Positions 42,212 through 50,746 of a DNA stretch of 64,000 bases are shown one piece after another (position 1 is the stretch's first letter; every line of letters starts with the position of its first letter). The position numbers and the translations under genes are program-made. The stretch is from Hathewaya limosa (GTDB taxonomy: Bacteria; Bacillota; Clostridia; Clostridiales; Clostridiaceae). The notes below the pieces were generated by a model. The model worked only from the letters and a program-made list of their open reading frames with translations, had not been told where the DNA came from and did not search any database. Where the stretch lies: NCBI RefSeq assembly GCF_030815255.1, contig NZ_JAUSWN010000001.1, positions 62,001 to 126,000 on the forward strand. The letters run 5' to 3'.

Positions 42212-43291
42212 ATGTTAGATAGATTGAATTTCTTGGAGAATAAATATGATGAATTGTCTATAAAAATTAGTGATCCATCTATTATGCAAAATCAAAAAGA
42301 ATGGCAAAAGTTATGTAAAGAACATGCTGAACTTGAAGAACTTGTTATAAAATATAGACAATATAAAAAAGCGCTTGAACAAATTGAAGAGAATAAAGAA
42401 CTTTTAAAAGAAGAAATTGATAGAGATATGAAGGATATGATTCAAGAAGATATCAAATCCCTTACAGAAGAAAAAGATCAAACTGAAGAAGAATTAAAAA
42501 TATTAATGTTACCTAAGGATCCTAATGATTCTAAAAACGTATTTATTGAAATCAGAGGTGGAGCAGGTGGAGAAGAGGCTGCTTTATTTGCCGCGAATCT
42601 TTTTAGAATGTATATTAAATATGCAGAAAAGAATGGCTGGAAACATGAAATAATGAGTAGTAATGAAACTGATATCGGTGGGTTTAAAGAAGTCGTATTT
42701 ATGATTAAAGGTAATGGTGCTTATAGTAAGTTTAAGTATGAAAGTGGTGTTCACAGAGTTCAAAGGGTACCTGATACTGAATCAAGTGGAAGAATACATA
42801 CATCAACTGCAACAGTAGCAGTTTTACCAGAAGTTGATGATGTTGAAGTTGAAATAAATCCAAATGATTTAAAGATAGATGTATTTAGAGCATCAGGAAA
42901 TGGTGGTCAGTGCGTTAATACTACAGATTCAGCTGTAAGAATGACTCATATACCAACAGGATTAGTTGTTTCTTGTCAAGATGAAAAATCGCAGCTTAAA
43001 AATAAGGAAAAAGCTTTAAAGGTTTTAAGAGCTAGATTATTTGAAATAGCTGAAGCTGAAAGAAATAAAGGTATAGCAGATGATAGAAAAAGCCAAGTTG
43101 GAACAGGGGATAGAAGTGAAAGAATTAGAACTTATAATTATCCTCAAGGAAGAGTAACAGATCATAGAATAGGACTTACATTATATAAATTAGAAAGTTT
43201 CTTAAATGGAGATATAGAAGAAGTAATAGAGGCATTGATTACCGAAGAGCAATCAAAGAAAATGCAGGCTATGGGTAATACAAATTTTTAA
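42212..43291 (+). CDS. prfA: Peptide chain release factor 1
   Basis: This 359-residue class I release factor for UAA/UAG has the catalytic GGQ in RASGNGGQCVNTTDSAVR at about residue 232. The anticodon-like loop segment shows HRVQRVPDTESSGRIHTSTATV (PxT type in the RF1 arrangement). An N-terminal coiled-coil domain and the terminal YNYPQGRVTDHRIGLTLYKL are as expected. CGGAG precedes the ATG. It is the second gene after yqhQ-prmC. UAA/UAG recognition leaves UGA to RF2, relevant to the UGA-containing gene at 6144. Confidence 0.96.
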   Translation: MLDRLNFLENKYDELSIKISDPSIMQNQKEWQKLCKEHAELEELVIKYRQYKKALEQIEENKELLKEEIDRDMKDMIQEDIKSLTEEKDQTEEELKILMLPKDPNDSKNVFIEIRGGAGGEEAALFAANLFRMYIKYAEKNGWKHEIMSSNETDIGGFKEVVFMIKGNGAYSKFKYESGVHRVQRVPDTESSGRIHTSTATVAVLPEVDDVEVEINPNDLKIDVFRASGNGGQCVNTTDSAVRMTHIPTGLVVSCQDEKSQLKNKEKALKVLRARLFEIAEAERNKGIADDRKSQVGTGDRSERIRTYNYPQGRVTDHRIGLTLYKLESFLNGDIEEVIEALITEEQSKKMQAMGNTNF

Positions 43292-43336
43292 TAATTAAAT
43301 AATTATTGGTTAGAAAATTATATTAAGGGTGATTGT

Positions 43337-43918
43337 ATGAAGTTAAATAAAGCCATTAAAAAACAGAAAAAAAATTTTAAAACTTTTCTTTTTTTAATGG
43401 GCTTTATTTTTATGCTGTTTCCATGTGTTGTAATTTTCGGCAAGATATATAATTATTATATATATATATATGTAGGGCTTTCGGATGCCATAGTATTATT
43501 TGCTATATTAAATAGAATTGATGAAGAAAATCTAATATATGAAAATAAGTTAAAAAAATTTGATATTAAAAATGGGATTTTTGAAAGTAAAGTATCTTTT
43601 AATTGTGAAGATGTAGTTTTTGTACATATAGAAGAAAAAATGGAGAATAATATAATTTTGATTATTAAGTCAAAAAGGAATAATAGGGGATTGAAGAAGA
43701 TAGGAAAAAGTTTTTTAAAAAAACATCCGTATGCTGCAACCTATTATTATAATTTATATCAGCTTAAGCCTAATTATAATTATTATTATGTTATTGTTAC
43801 TAATGGAAAATATAAAAAATATTTTCTTTTAAATGAATTATATAGAAGTTGTTTTAATGCATTTTATTCTGAAGAGTCTATAAGTAATATAAAAAAATAT
43901 AGAGAAGAATTAAGTTAA
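43337..43918 (+). CDS. Membrane protein of unknown function with two N-terminal helices
   Basis: This 193-residue protein has a basic N-terminus (MKLNKAIKKQKKNFK) and two adjacent hydrophobic helices, about residues 16-36 and 39-60. A cytoplasmic C-terminal domain of mixed beta character follows, with GIFESKVSFNCEDVVFVHIEEK and a tyrosine-rich stretch (PYAATYYYNLYQLKPNYNYYY). The pattern resembles YcxB- or PH-like-domain membrane proteins, but I cannot assign it. AAGGGTG precedes the ATG. It sits 45 nt after prfA and ends 10 nt before a long hairpin that masks the next gene's ribosome site. Confidence 0.65.
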   Translation: MKLNKAIKKQKKNFKTFLFLMGFIFMLFPCVVIFGKIYNYYIYIYVGLSDAIVLFAILNRIDEENLIYENKLKKFDIKNGIFESKVSFNCEDVVFVHIEEKMENNIILIIKSKRNNRGLKKIGKSFLKKHPYAATYYYNLYQLKPNYNYYYVIVTNGKYKKYFLLNELYRSCFNAFYSEESISNIKKYREELS

Positions 43919-43928
43919 TATAAGTAAT

Positions 43929-43985
43929 ATACCTTCATTTTATGAAATAAATTTATAAGAGAATTTATTTATGAAATGGAGGTAT
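43929..43985 (+). promoter_or_regulatory. 24-bp hairpin sequestering the ZIP transporter ribosome-binding site
   Basis: Arms 43929-43953 and 43962-43985 form 24 base pairs with two G-U pairs, one bulged G and an 8-nt loop. The Shine-Dalgarno GGAGGT (43978-43983) of the gene starting at TTG 43990 is entirely inside the 3' arm. No T-run follows, so it is not a terminator. It looks like a translational control element or RNA thermometer/switch-like hairpin. Confidence 0.7.
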
Positions 43986-43989
43986 TGTC

Positions 43990-44712
43990 TTGAATAATAG
44001 TATTTTATATGTTACGTTGTTTTGTTTGTGTATGTCTCTTATGGGTACGATGATTGGGGCTTTAATTGGTGTTAGTGTAAAAAATCCTTCAGAAAAACTT
44101 TTAGGTTTAACTTTAAGTTTTGCAGCAGGACTGATGTTAATTATTTCTATATTTGAACTTATACCAGAGGCCATAGAGGAAAATGGAATTACAAATTTTT
44201 TCATGTTTTCTCTAATAGGAATTTTTATTATACTAATTATTAATTATTTTAGTGCATCGCATGATAACAACACTCATATAAAGATGGCTTTTTTGGTTGC
44301 ACTAGGAATTATGTTACATAACTTTCCTGAAGGACTTGTCATGGGCTTTGGATTTATGACTAAAGGAAATTTAGGATTTAAAATGAGCGTTTTAATTGCT
44401 ATTCATGATATTCCAGAAGGAATTGTAGTAGCAGCACCATTAAATTATTCTAAAGTTAATAAGGTTAAAATTTTAGTATACACTTTATTGACCGCATTGC
44501 CAGCATTTTTTGGTGCATTAATTGCAATATATATTGGACGTATTTCACCGGTAACTATAGGGGCAAGTTTGTCAGTGGCTGCAGGGATTATGCTTTATGT
44601 AGTTCTAGTTGAAATGTTGCCAGAATCAAAAAAATTATGCGGAATACAAATATGTACTTTAGGTATGATACTAGGTAGCATATTTGGAGGATTAATGATA
44701 AAATTTATGTAG
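43990..44712 (+). CDS. ZIP-family metal (zinc) transporter
   Basis: This 240-residue protein has about eight transmembrane helices of the ZIP family, GufA/ZupT type. The two metal-transport helices are intact: MLHNFPEGLVMG in TM4 and IHDIPEGIVVAAPL in TM5, each with the His/Glu pairs that line the metal path. AAGIMLYVVLVEMLPES near the end is also family-typical. It starts at TTG 43990. It would import zinc or related divalent metals. Translation appears restrained by the hairpin at 43929-43985. Confidence 0.9.
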   Translation: MNNSILYVTLFCLCMSLMGTMIGALIGVSVKNPSEKLLGLTLSFAAGLMLIISIFELIPEAIEENGITNFFMFSLIGIFIILIINYFSASHDNNTHIKMAFLVALGIMLHNFPEGLVMGFGFMTKGNLGFKMSVLIAIHDIPEGIVVAAPLNYSKVNKVKILVYTLLTALPAFFGALIAIYIGRISPVTIGASLSVAAGIMLYVVLVEMLPESKKLCGIQICTLGMILGSIFGGLMIKFM

Positions 44713-44737
44713 TTTTATATAACATGGAGATGATCTT

Positions 44738-45790
44738 ATGAAAACAAAAATAACTATACTTAAACAAAATCATATAGATGAAGAAATAATTGAAGAAGCA
44801 GCAGAATGTATAAGGAATGGAGAGGTAGTAGCTTTCCCAACGGAGACTGTATATGGGTTAGGTGCAGATGCTTTAAATAGCGAAGCGGTTAATAAAATAT
44901 TTGAAGCTAAGGGACGACCACAAGATAATCCCCTAATAATACATGTTGCAGATTTTAATATAGAAAAATATGTTAAGGAAGTTCCAGAAAAAGCTAAAAA
45001 ACTTATGGAAAAGTATTGGCCAGGACCATTAACGTTAATACTTAATAAAAGTGATATCATACCAGAAAACACTAGTGCAAAACTGCCTACCGTTGGAATT
45101 AGAATGCCTGATAATCCTATTGCATTAGAACTTATAAAAAAGTCTGGCACTACTATAGCAGCACCATCGGCTAATATATCTGGTAGACCTAGTCCTACAG
45201 AGGTAGAACATTGTATAGAAGATTTAGAGGGAAAAATTCCTTATATATTAGGGGGAGGAAGTTGTGATGTTGGAGTAGAATCAACAATTGTAGACTGTAC
45301 ATCTGACACATTATGTGTTCTTAGACCAGGTGGAATTACTTTAGAAATGTTAAAAGCTGTAGATGAAAATGTTTATATTGATCCCCAAATTCTAAAAAAA
45401 GTTGAAGGCGATTTTAAGCCTAAAGCACCAGGAATGAAGTATAGACACTATGCACCAAAAGCACCGGTAAAAATAATTAAAGGAAATTTGAAAAAAACTA
45501 TTGAAAAAATTAATAGTTTAGTGCAAAATTATATAGATGATAATAAACGAGTTGGAATTATAGCTACGGAAGAAACAAAAGAACAATATAATGTTAATGC
45601 CGTAGTTATATCTATGGGAAGTAGGAATAGCATAGAAGATATAGCACATAATCTATTTAGAGTTTTAAGAGAGTTTGATGAATTAGATGTAGATGTTATT
45701 TTATCAGAGTCTATTGAAGAACGAGGAGTAGGAATTGCTATTATGAATAGGTTGAAAAAATCAGCAGGATTTAATATTGAAGAAGTTTAA
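44738..45790 (+). CDS. L-threonylcarbamoyladenylate synthase (Sua5/YwlC type)
   Basis: This 350-residue protein makes threonylcarbamoyl-AMP for t6A37 modification of ANN-decoding tRNAs. The YrdC domain has GEVVAFPTETVYGLGADA, KGRPQDNPLIIHV, KYWPGPLTLIL and VGIRMPDNPIA. The Sua5 C-terminal domain begins around residue 210 (PGMKYRHYAPKAPVKII), so it is the long Sua5 form rather than short TsaC. GGAGATG precedes the ATG. Same-strand neighbours with short gaps imply an operon continuing from prfA. Confidence 0.93.
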   Translation: MKTKITILKQNHIDEEIIEEAAECIRNGEVVAFPTETVYGLGADALNSEAVNKIFEAKGRPQDNPLIIHVADFNIEKYVKEVPEKAKKLMEKYWPGPLTLILNKSDIIPENTSAKLPTVGIRMPDNPIALELIKKSGTTIAAPSANISGRPSPTEVEHCIEDLEGKIPYILGGGSCDVGVESTIVDCTSDTLCVLRPGGITLEMLKAVDENVYIDPQILKKVEGDFKPKAPGMKYRHYAPKAPVKIIKGNLKKTIEKINSLVQNYIDDNKRVGIIATEETKEQYNVNAVVISMGSRNSIEDIAHNLFRVLREFDELDVDVILSESIEERGVGIAIMNRLKKSAGFNIEEV

Positions 45791-45813
45791 TAAAAATAAT
45801 ATGGAGGAGAGTT

Positions 45814-46215
45814 ATGAAGGATCTTTTTACGTGTTTAAATAACATCTATGGATGTTATAAGGGCAAGGTTATTAATGTAAATAAAAAATTAAAGGCAACT
45901 TTAAATAAAAAATTAACGTTGCTTAGTGATATTGACTCTAAAAATTCTATAAAAGTTCCTATTTTAAATAATGATCCTCATTTATTTATCTCTAATGATT
46001 TTTTTGAAATGTTAAATGAATATTGTGGACAAAAAAAAGATATAATAAATCCTTTAAATATGGATTTTAAAATATATAATAAAACTTTTAAAATTTTTAA
46101 AAGTTCTATTTCTCTTTTGATCCAAAAACTAGAAGAAGATATTAGTGTTACTAAAAAACATAAATTTTTTAGTAATACCACTATCTTCTTTTTTATGGAA
46201 AAGAGAAAGTTATAA
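45814..46215 (+). CDS. Hypothetical protein whose 3' end overlaps a terminator
   Basis: This 133-residue ORF starts at ATG 45814, 7 nt after GGAGGAG. It is basic with KINVNKKLKATLNKKLTL-like sequence and no recognised domain. Its final 27 codons coincide with a long T-tailed hairpin (46134-46194). The terminal residues (KKHKFFSNTTIFFFMEKRKL) are therefore hairpin-encoded and probably not conserved. The gene may have lost its original stop codon. No membrane helix. Function unknown. Confidence 0.55.
   Translation: MKDLFTCLNNIYGCYKGKVINVNKKLKATLNKKLTLLSDIDSKNSIKVPILNNDPHLFISNDFFEMLNEYCGQKKDIINPLNMDFKIYNKTFKIFKSSISLLIQKLEEDISVTKKHKFFSNTTIFFFMEKRKL
46134..46194 (+). terminator. Terminator overlapping the end of the hypothetical gene
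   Basis: AGAAGAT/ATCTTCT, AGTG/CACT and TTACTAAAAA/TTTTTAGTAA pair in sequence to form a long imperfect stem, followed by six T (46189-46194). It lies 38 nt before the rpiB start. Confidence 0.7.
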
Positions 46216-46231
46216 AATGGGAGGTGTTTTT

Positions 46232-46681
46232 ATGAAAATAGCATTAGGAAGTGACCATGGTGGTATAAACTTAAAAAATGCTATAATAAGGCATTTACAA
46301 GAGAGAGGATATGAATTAAAAGATTTTGGCACATATTCAACAGAATCTTGTGATTATCCAGATTATGCATTAAAGGTTGCTGAAGAAGTAAGTGCAAAAA
46401 AATATGATTTTGGAATTTTAATTTGTGGAACTGGTATAGGTATAAGTATTTCAGCTAATAAGGTTCCAGGAATAAGGGCAGCATTATGTAATGATACATT
46501 TAGTGCACATGCAACAAGAGAACATAATGATGCAAATATACTAGCTATGGGTGAAAGAGTAGTTGGGCCAGGACTTGCATTAGATATAGTTGATACATTT
46601 TTAACTGGTGAATTTCAAGGTGGAAGACATTCAAGAAGAATAGATAAAATAACTGAAATTGAAAAAAAATATAGTAAATAA
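46232..46681 (+). CDS. rpiB: Ribose-5-phosphate isomerase B
   Basis: This 149-residue RpiB/LacAB-family isomerase starts at ATG 46232 after GGGAGGTG. Signatures are MKIALGSDHGGINLKNAI, SCDYPDYALKVAEEV, GILICGTGIGISISANKVPGIRAALC with the catalytic Cys region, and HNDANILAMGERVVGP. It interconverts ribose-5- and ribulose-5-phosphate. It follows an upstream terminator and precedes upp by 45 nt, so rpiB-upp is likely a unit. Confidence 0.95.
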   Translation: MKIALGSDHGGINLKNAIIRHLQERGYELKDFGTYSTESCDYPDYALKVAEEVSAKKYDFGILICGTGIGISISANKVPGIRAALCNDTFSAHATREHNDANILAMGERVVGPGLALDIVDTFLTGEFQGGRHSRRIDKITEIEKKYSK

Positions 46682-46726
46682 TAAAAAAAAAATTTAAAAT
46701 AGAAAAAATATTAGGAGGAATACAAA

Positions 46727-47356
46727 ATGAGTAAAGTAACACAAATAGCACATCCATTAATTCTACATAAATTAGCTTTTATAAGAGATAAAAATACTGG
46801 GTCAAAGGATTTTAGGGAATTAGTAGAAGAGGTTGCAATGCTTATGGCATATGAGGTTACAAGAGATATGCAACTTCAAGAAGTAGAGATAGAAACTCCC
46901 ATATGTAAAACTAGATGTAAAATGTTGGCAGGTAAAAAGTTAGCTATAGTTCCTATATTAAGAGCTGGATTAGGAATGGTTGATGGTATGTTAAAACTTA
47001 TACCAGCAGCTAAAGTTGGGCATATAGGAATGTATAGAGATGAAGAAACTCTTCAACCAGTTGAATACTTCTGTAAATTACCACAAGATATAGAGGAAAG
47101 AGATGTAATAGTAACAGATCCTATGCTTGCAACTGGTGGTTCAGCTATTGATGCTATAGAAGCTTTAAAGAAAAGAGGAGCTAAATATATTAGACTAATG
47201 TGTTTAATTTCTTCACCAGAAGGTATTAAGGCAGTAATGAATGCTCATCCAGATGTTGATATATATGTAGCAGCTATAGATGAAAAGTTAAGTGAAAATG
47301 GATATATTGTTCCAGGGCTTGGAGATGCAGGAGATAGATTATTTGGAACAAAATAA
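46727..47356 (+). CDS. upp: Uracil phosphoribosyltransferase
   Basis: This 209-residue type I phosphoribosyltransferase converts uracil plus PRPP to UMP. It carries VTQIAHPLILHKLAFIRDK, VPILRAGLGMVDGML, the PRPP loop VTDPMLATGGSAIDAIEALKK, and the uracil-binding tail YIVPGLGDAGDRLFGTK. Length is exactly that of the family. AGGAGG precedes the ATG. A strong terminator follows. Confidence 0.97.
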   Translation: MSKVTQIAHPLILHKLAFIRDKNTGSKDFRELVEEVAMLMAYEVTRDMQLQEVEIETPICKTRCKMLAGKKLAIVPILRAGLGMVDGMLKLIPAAKVGHIGMYRDEETLQPVEYFCKLPQDIEERDVIVTDPMLATGGSAIDAIEALKKRGAKYIRLMCLISSPEGIKAVMNAHPDVDIYVAAIDEKLSENGYIVPGLGDAGDRLFGTK

Positions 47357-47418
47357 TCATTATGTATTCTATATTTATATATAAAGTTATAAATAATAAG
47401 TAAAATCGCGATTATAAG

Positions 47419-47460
47419 ACATAGGACTTTTGAAGAAAATTCAAAAGTCCTATGTTTTTT
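47419..47460 (+). terminator. Terminator of upp
   Basis: Perfect 16-bp arms 47419-47434 and 47440-47455 are followed by TTTTTT. Confidence 0.88.
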
Positions 47461-47520
47461 ACTTTTAAATATAATATTTTTAGTATAGAATATAATGTGA
47501 CACAGTTTATGGAGGATAAA

Positions 47521-48006
47521 ATGAATAGAAGAGATAAATATAATTACTATTTAGATATTGCAGAAACTATTTTAGAAAGAGGAACTTGTCTTAGAAGAAA
47601 TTATGGATCAGTTATTGTTAAGCATGATGAAATAGTTTCTACTGGATATACAGGATCACCTAGAAATACACCTAATTGTTGTGATTTAGGGATATGTTTA
47701 AGAGAAGAATTGAATATTGAAAGAGGAACTTGTTATGAATTATGTAGATCTGTCCATTCTGAGGCTAATGCCATTATTAGTGCATCACGAAGAGAAATGA
47801 TAGGTGCAACTTTATATTTAGTGGGTAAAGAAAAAAATGGTAGTTTAGTTGAAAATGCAGATTGTTGCATAATGTGTAAGAAGATGATTATTAATTCTGG
47901 TATTGAAAAAGTAATAATAAGGGAAACTAAGGAAATATATAAAGTTTTAGAAGTACAAAATTGGATTGAGGATTCCTTAGATTTATTTAGAAAAAGAGGA
48001 TATTAA
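47521..48006 (+). CDS. Cytidine/dCMP deaminase family protein (ComEB-like)
   Basis: This 161-residue zinc deaminase starts at ATG 47521 after GGAGG; an in-frame ATG at 47452 falls within the upp terminator tail and is rejected. The catalytic HSEANAI (zinc His and proton-shuttle Glu) and the PCxxC-equivalent CCIMCKKMI are present, with YTGSPRNTPNCCDLG, CLREELNIERGTCYELC. This matches dCMP deaminase-like proteins of Firmicutes (ComEB), providing dUMP for dTMP synthesis. Confidence 0.88.
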   Translation: MNRRDKYNYYLDIAETILERGTCLRRNYGSVIVKHDEIVSTGYTGSPRNTPNCCDLGICLREELNIERGTCYELCRSVHSEANAIISASRREMIGATLYLVGKEKNGSLVENADCCIMCKKMIINSGIEKVIIRETKEIYKVLEVQNWIEDSLDLFRKRGY

Positions 48007-48030
48007 AAAAAGACAGGAAGGTTATTTAAT

Positions 48031-49056
48031 ATGAGATACGCTTTATGGTTAGCTATAATTTCTATGGTGGTTTCTTTAATTTCTACACCTATCGTTAGGA
48101 AATTAGCTATAAAGGCAAATGCTGTAGATATACCAAAGGATGAAAGAAGAGTACATAAAAAACCTATCCCATTATTAGGGGGACTCGCTATATATGTATC
48201 TTTTATAATAGGAGTTATATTTCAAAAAACTCCTCTTCGTACTTCTGAAATAGGAATAATATTGGGAGCAACTATAATTCTTATTGGAGGAGTTTGGGAT
48301 GATGTAAAAGAATTAAAACCTGTTTATAAATTGTTGTTTCAATTGGCGGGTACCATCGTGTTAATTATATTTGGAATCAATATAAGTTTAATTACCAATC
48401 CATTTACAAGTAAAGAATTATTTTTAAACGTAGGTTTTTTATCTATTCCATTAACAATTTTGTGGATAATAGGAGTTACAAATGCCTTCAATTTAATAGA
48501 TGGGTTAGATGGACTTTCGGCTGGTATAGGCTTTATAGCCTCAGCTACACTATTTGTTATATCTATTATGAATAATAGATATGAAACAGCAATAATGACG
48601 GCTATCTTAGGAGGGGCATTGTTGGGATTTATTCCGTATAACTTTAATCCAGCATCCATATTTATGGGGGATGCCGGATCTCAACTAATAGGATTTTTGC
48701 TTGCAGCCATTTCAATTAAGGGTGCTATAAAGTCAGCAACTGCATTTTCACTAGCAGTACCTATACTAGCATTTGGATTACCGATTTATGATACTATTTT
48801 TGCTATGATTAGAAGAAAAATTAATGGAAAACCAATGATGCAAGGTGATAAGGGACATTTGCATCATAGATTGCTAAGGATGGGTTTATCACAAAAACAA
48901 GCTGTGTTAATTATGTATTTGATTAGTTTTATACTAGGTGTAGTATCTGTTATAGCTATGAAAATGAGTAGTCAAAGATCGTACTTTTTAACAACATCTG
49001 TTATAGTATTAATAGTATTAGTTGCATGGAAAAGTGGTTTTTTTAAGAATCAATAA
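48031..49056 (+). CDS. Undecaprenyl-phosphate sugar-1-phosphate transferase (WecA/TagO-like, MraY family)
   Basis: This 341-residue membrane protein of glycosyltransferase family 4 (polyprenol-phosphate) has about ten helices. Its cytosolic motifs are PKDERRVHKKPIPLLGG, GGVWDDVKELKP with the Asp-Asp magnesium site, NAFNLIDGLDGLSAGI, FMGDAGSQLIGF, and the HLHHRLLRMG histidine motif. It starts lipid-linked glycan or teichoic-acid linkage synthesis by moving GlcNAc-1-phosphate from UDP-GlcNAc to undecaprenyl phosphate. ACAGGAAGG precedes the ATG. It ends with the hairpin at 49111. Confidence 0.92.
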   Translation: MRYALWLAIISMVVSLISTPIVRKLAIKANAVDIPKDERRVHKKPIPLLGGLAIYVSFIIGVIFQKTPLRTSEIGIILGATIILIGGVWDDVKELKPVYKLLFQLAGTIVLIIFGINISLITNPFTSKELFLNVGFLSIPLTILWIIGVTNAFNLIDGLDGLSAGIGFIASATLFVISIMNNRYETAIMTAILGGALLGFIPYNFNPASIFMGDAGSQLIGFLLAAISIKGAIKSATAFSLAVPILAFGLPIYDTIFAMIRRKINGKPMMQGDKGHLHHRLLRMGLSQKQAVLIMYLISFILGVVSVIAMKMSSQRSYFLTTSVIVLIVLVAWKSGFFKNQ

Positions 49057-49110
49057 GTAAGAATTAACTTTTCAAATTTAATATGGTGATTTTGGTGATT
49101 TATTATAAAT

Positions 49111-49144
49111 AAAAGTTCTATATATTATATAGGACTTTTATTTT
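49111..49144 (+). terminator. Terminator after the WecA/TagO-like gene
   Basis: 13-bp arms 49111-49123 and 49127-49139 (one G-T pair) with T-rich tail. Confidence 0.8.
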
Positions 49145-49666
49145 TGTGCTTAGGAAGGAGGGAGGAACAATTAACTTTATAGCTAAATAAAGTTGCAATT
49201 TAAACAGATTTAAAGATTAAAAGTAATAAAAAACAAAGAAAAACTAATAATAAAAATAAAGATTAGTTCGAATAAAGAATTATTAACTTGTCTATATTTC
49301 AAAAATCGGAATAAACAACAATTTAACTTTAGTTCATTGTTTGTTCAAAAGTATATTACAAAGGGCTTGACTCATTGACACTATGCCAATTTAAATAAAA
49401 AAAAATTTCAATTAAGGTGTTTTAATAAAAAATATAATATATAAAAAATCAATTAAAATCTTAAAAATGAATAATAAGATGCAATAAAAACTAAATAAAA
49501 GTAATGTATAGAAAAAAAGAAGTATAGATAAATATTTTAATGGTAAAGTAAGGTTATCAAGATATTTAGTAAGAGAGGGGTGAAAATGAAGAAATATACG
49601 ATTTTATTTATAAAAATTGCAGTAATATAATAATAAACATGAATTTTATCTCCGGAGGAAAATGAA
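49145..49666 (+). other. Upstream region and leader of the atp operon
   Basis: About 520 nt without a sizeable gene. It holds a purine-rich GGAAGGAGGGAGGA stretch (49150-49164) with no start codon after it, a small hairpin AACTTTAT/ATAAAGTT nearby, and TTGACT/TTGACA hexamers at 49367 and 49375 with only weak -10 partners. A 14-codon ORF with a good ribosome site lies at 49586-49630. The atp promoter probably lies here but cannot be fixed. Confidence 0.5.
49586..49630 (+). CDS. Putative 14-residue leader peptide upstream of atpI
   Basis: GAGAGGGGTG precedes an ATG by 4 nt. The ORF MKKYTILFIKIAVI is hydrophobic and ends at TAA 49630, 36 nt before the atpI TTG. The ribosome site is better than that of atpI, so it may be translated. 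It could be a leader, a coupling peptide or chance. Confidence 0.35.
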   Translation: MKKYTILFIKIAVI

Positions 49667-50029
49667 TTGCCAAATGAAATTAAAAATATGCTAAAAAAAG
49701 TAATACTAAATATTTTACTTATTTCGGTTGTGTTTAGTGCAATAATTTATTTTATTAATAAGCAGTATATTTTAGCATTTGTATTAGGTAGCTTAATGGC
49801 TATAGTTTCTTTTACTATAAATACTGTACTAACAACTAGGGCATTAGGTAAAAACAAAAACAAATTAGTATTTTTTTTAAGTTCTATTATTAGAATATTG
49901 TTAGTATGTATAGTAGGAGCAGTTTTGGCTAAAATTAATATTAATTATATTTTACCTTATATCCTGGGATATTCAACAGAAGTACTTTCTATGATATTCT
50001 ATGGAGTATCCTTAAAGAAACAAATATAA
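49667..50029 (+). CDS. atpI: ATP synthase subunit I
   Basis: This 120-residue membrane protein has four hydrophobic helices (about 13-33, 36-55, 70-92, 95-115) and is first in the F-type ATP synthase operon. That is the position and topology of AtpI, which helps assemble the c-ring. Sequence similarity is always low in this family. It starts at TTG 49667, 8 nt after CCGGAGGA. An ATG at 49662 is in another frame and gives only ten residues. It ends 14 nt before atpB. Confidence 0.8.
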   Translation: MPNEIKNMLKKVILNILLISVVFSAIIYFINKQYILAFVLGSLMAIVSFTINTVLTTRALGKNKNKLVFFLSSIIRILLVCIVGAVLAKININYILPYILGYSTEVLSMIFYGVSLKKQI

Positions 50030-50043
50030 GGAAGTGAAAGTTA

Positions 50044-50724
50044 ATGGGAGAAGATGTAGTTTTATTTACAGCTAAACTTTTTGGATATCCTTTTGACTTT
50101 ACTATGAGTATGGCTATAGAAGTCATAGTAGTTTTATTTGTTTTATTCTTAATGTTTCTTTTTACTAGGAATTTACAGAAGTTTCCTAATAAAAGACAGG
50201 GCATTGCTGAATTATTTGTTGAAAAGGTAGAATTGGTTATAAAATCTAACATGGGAGATTCTTATATGGGTTTTGTACCATTCTTTGGATGCTTAGCAGT
50301 GTTCTTAGTATTATTGAATTTAACAGGCTTGTTTGGTGTTACACCACCTACAGCGGACTTCAATGTAGCATTAGCCTTAGGGCTTATAAGCTTTTTAGTA
50401 ATTCAAGGATATACAATTAAAAAAATTGGTTTAGGACATTATTTTTTAGGATATGCTAAACCATTAGCAATGTTATTACCAATAAATATTATGGAAAGAA
50501 TAGCTTTTCCTATATCTTTAAGTCTTAGACTTTTTGGTAATATGTTTGCAGCTAGTATTATAATGGACTTGATTTACAATGGATTAATGGGGATTACCCC
50601 AGCAGCATCTATAGGTATTCCAGTATTTTTCCATGGATACTTTGATGTATTTGACGGAACATTACAGATGGTGATTTTTGTAATGTTAACAATGATTAAC
50701 ATAAAAGTTATTTCAGAACATTAA
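50044..50724 (+). CDS. atpB: ATP synthase F0 subunit a
   Basis: This 226-residue subunit a has five to six helices, forming the ion half-channels against the c-ring. The essential arginine lies in PISLSLRLFGNMFAASII (about residue 161). GFVPFFGCLAVFLVLLNLTGLFG and the C-terminal QMVIFVMLTMINIKV are typical. AAGGAAGTG precedes the ATG. atpE follows after 22 nt. Confidence 0.95.
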   Translation: MGEDVVLFTAKLFGYPFDFTMSMAIEVIVVLFVLFLMFLFTRNLQKFPNKRQGIAELFVEKVELVIKSNMGDSYMGFVPFFGCLAVFLVLLNLTGLFGVTPPTADFNVALALGLISFLVIQGYTIKKIGLGHYFLGYAKPLAMLLPINIMERIAFPISLSLRLFGNMFAASIIMDLIYNGLMGITPAASIGIPVFFHGYFDVFDGTLQMVIFVMLTMINIKVISEH

Positions 50725-50746
50725 AAAATATTAGGAGGAATAAAAA

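Noticed and set aside
47452..47520. N-terminal extension of the dCMP deaminase-like gene
   Set aside because: It begins in the upp terminator tail, lacks a ribosome site, and the ATG at 47521 follows GGAGG.
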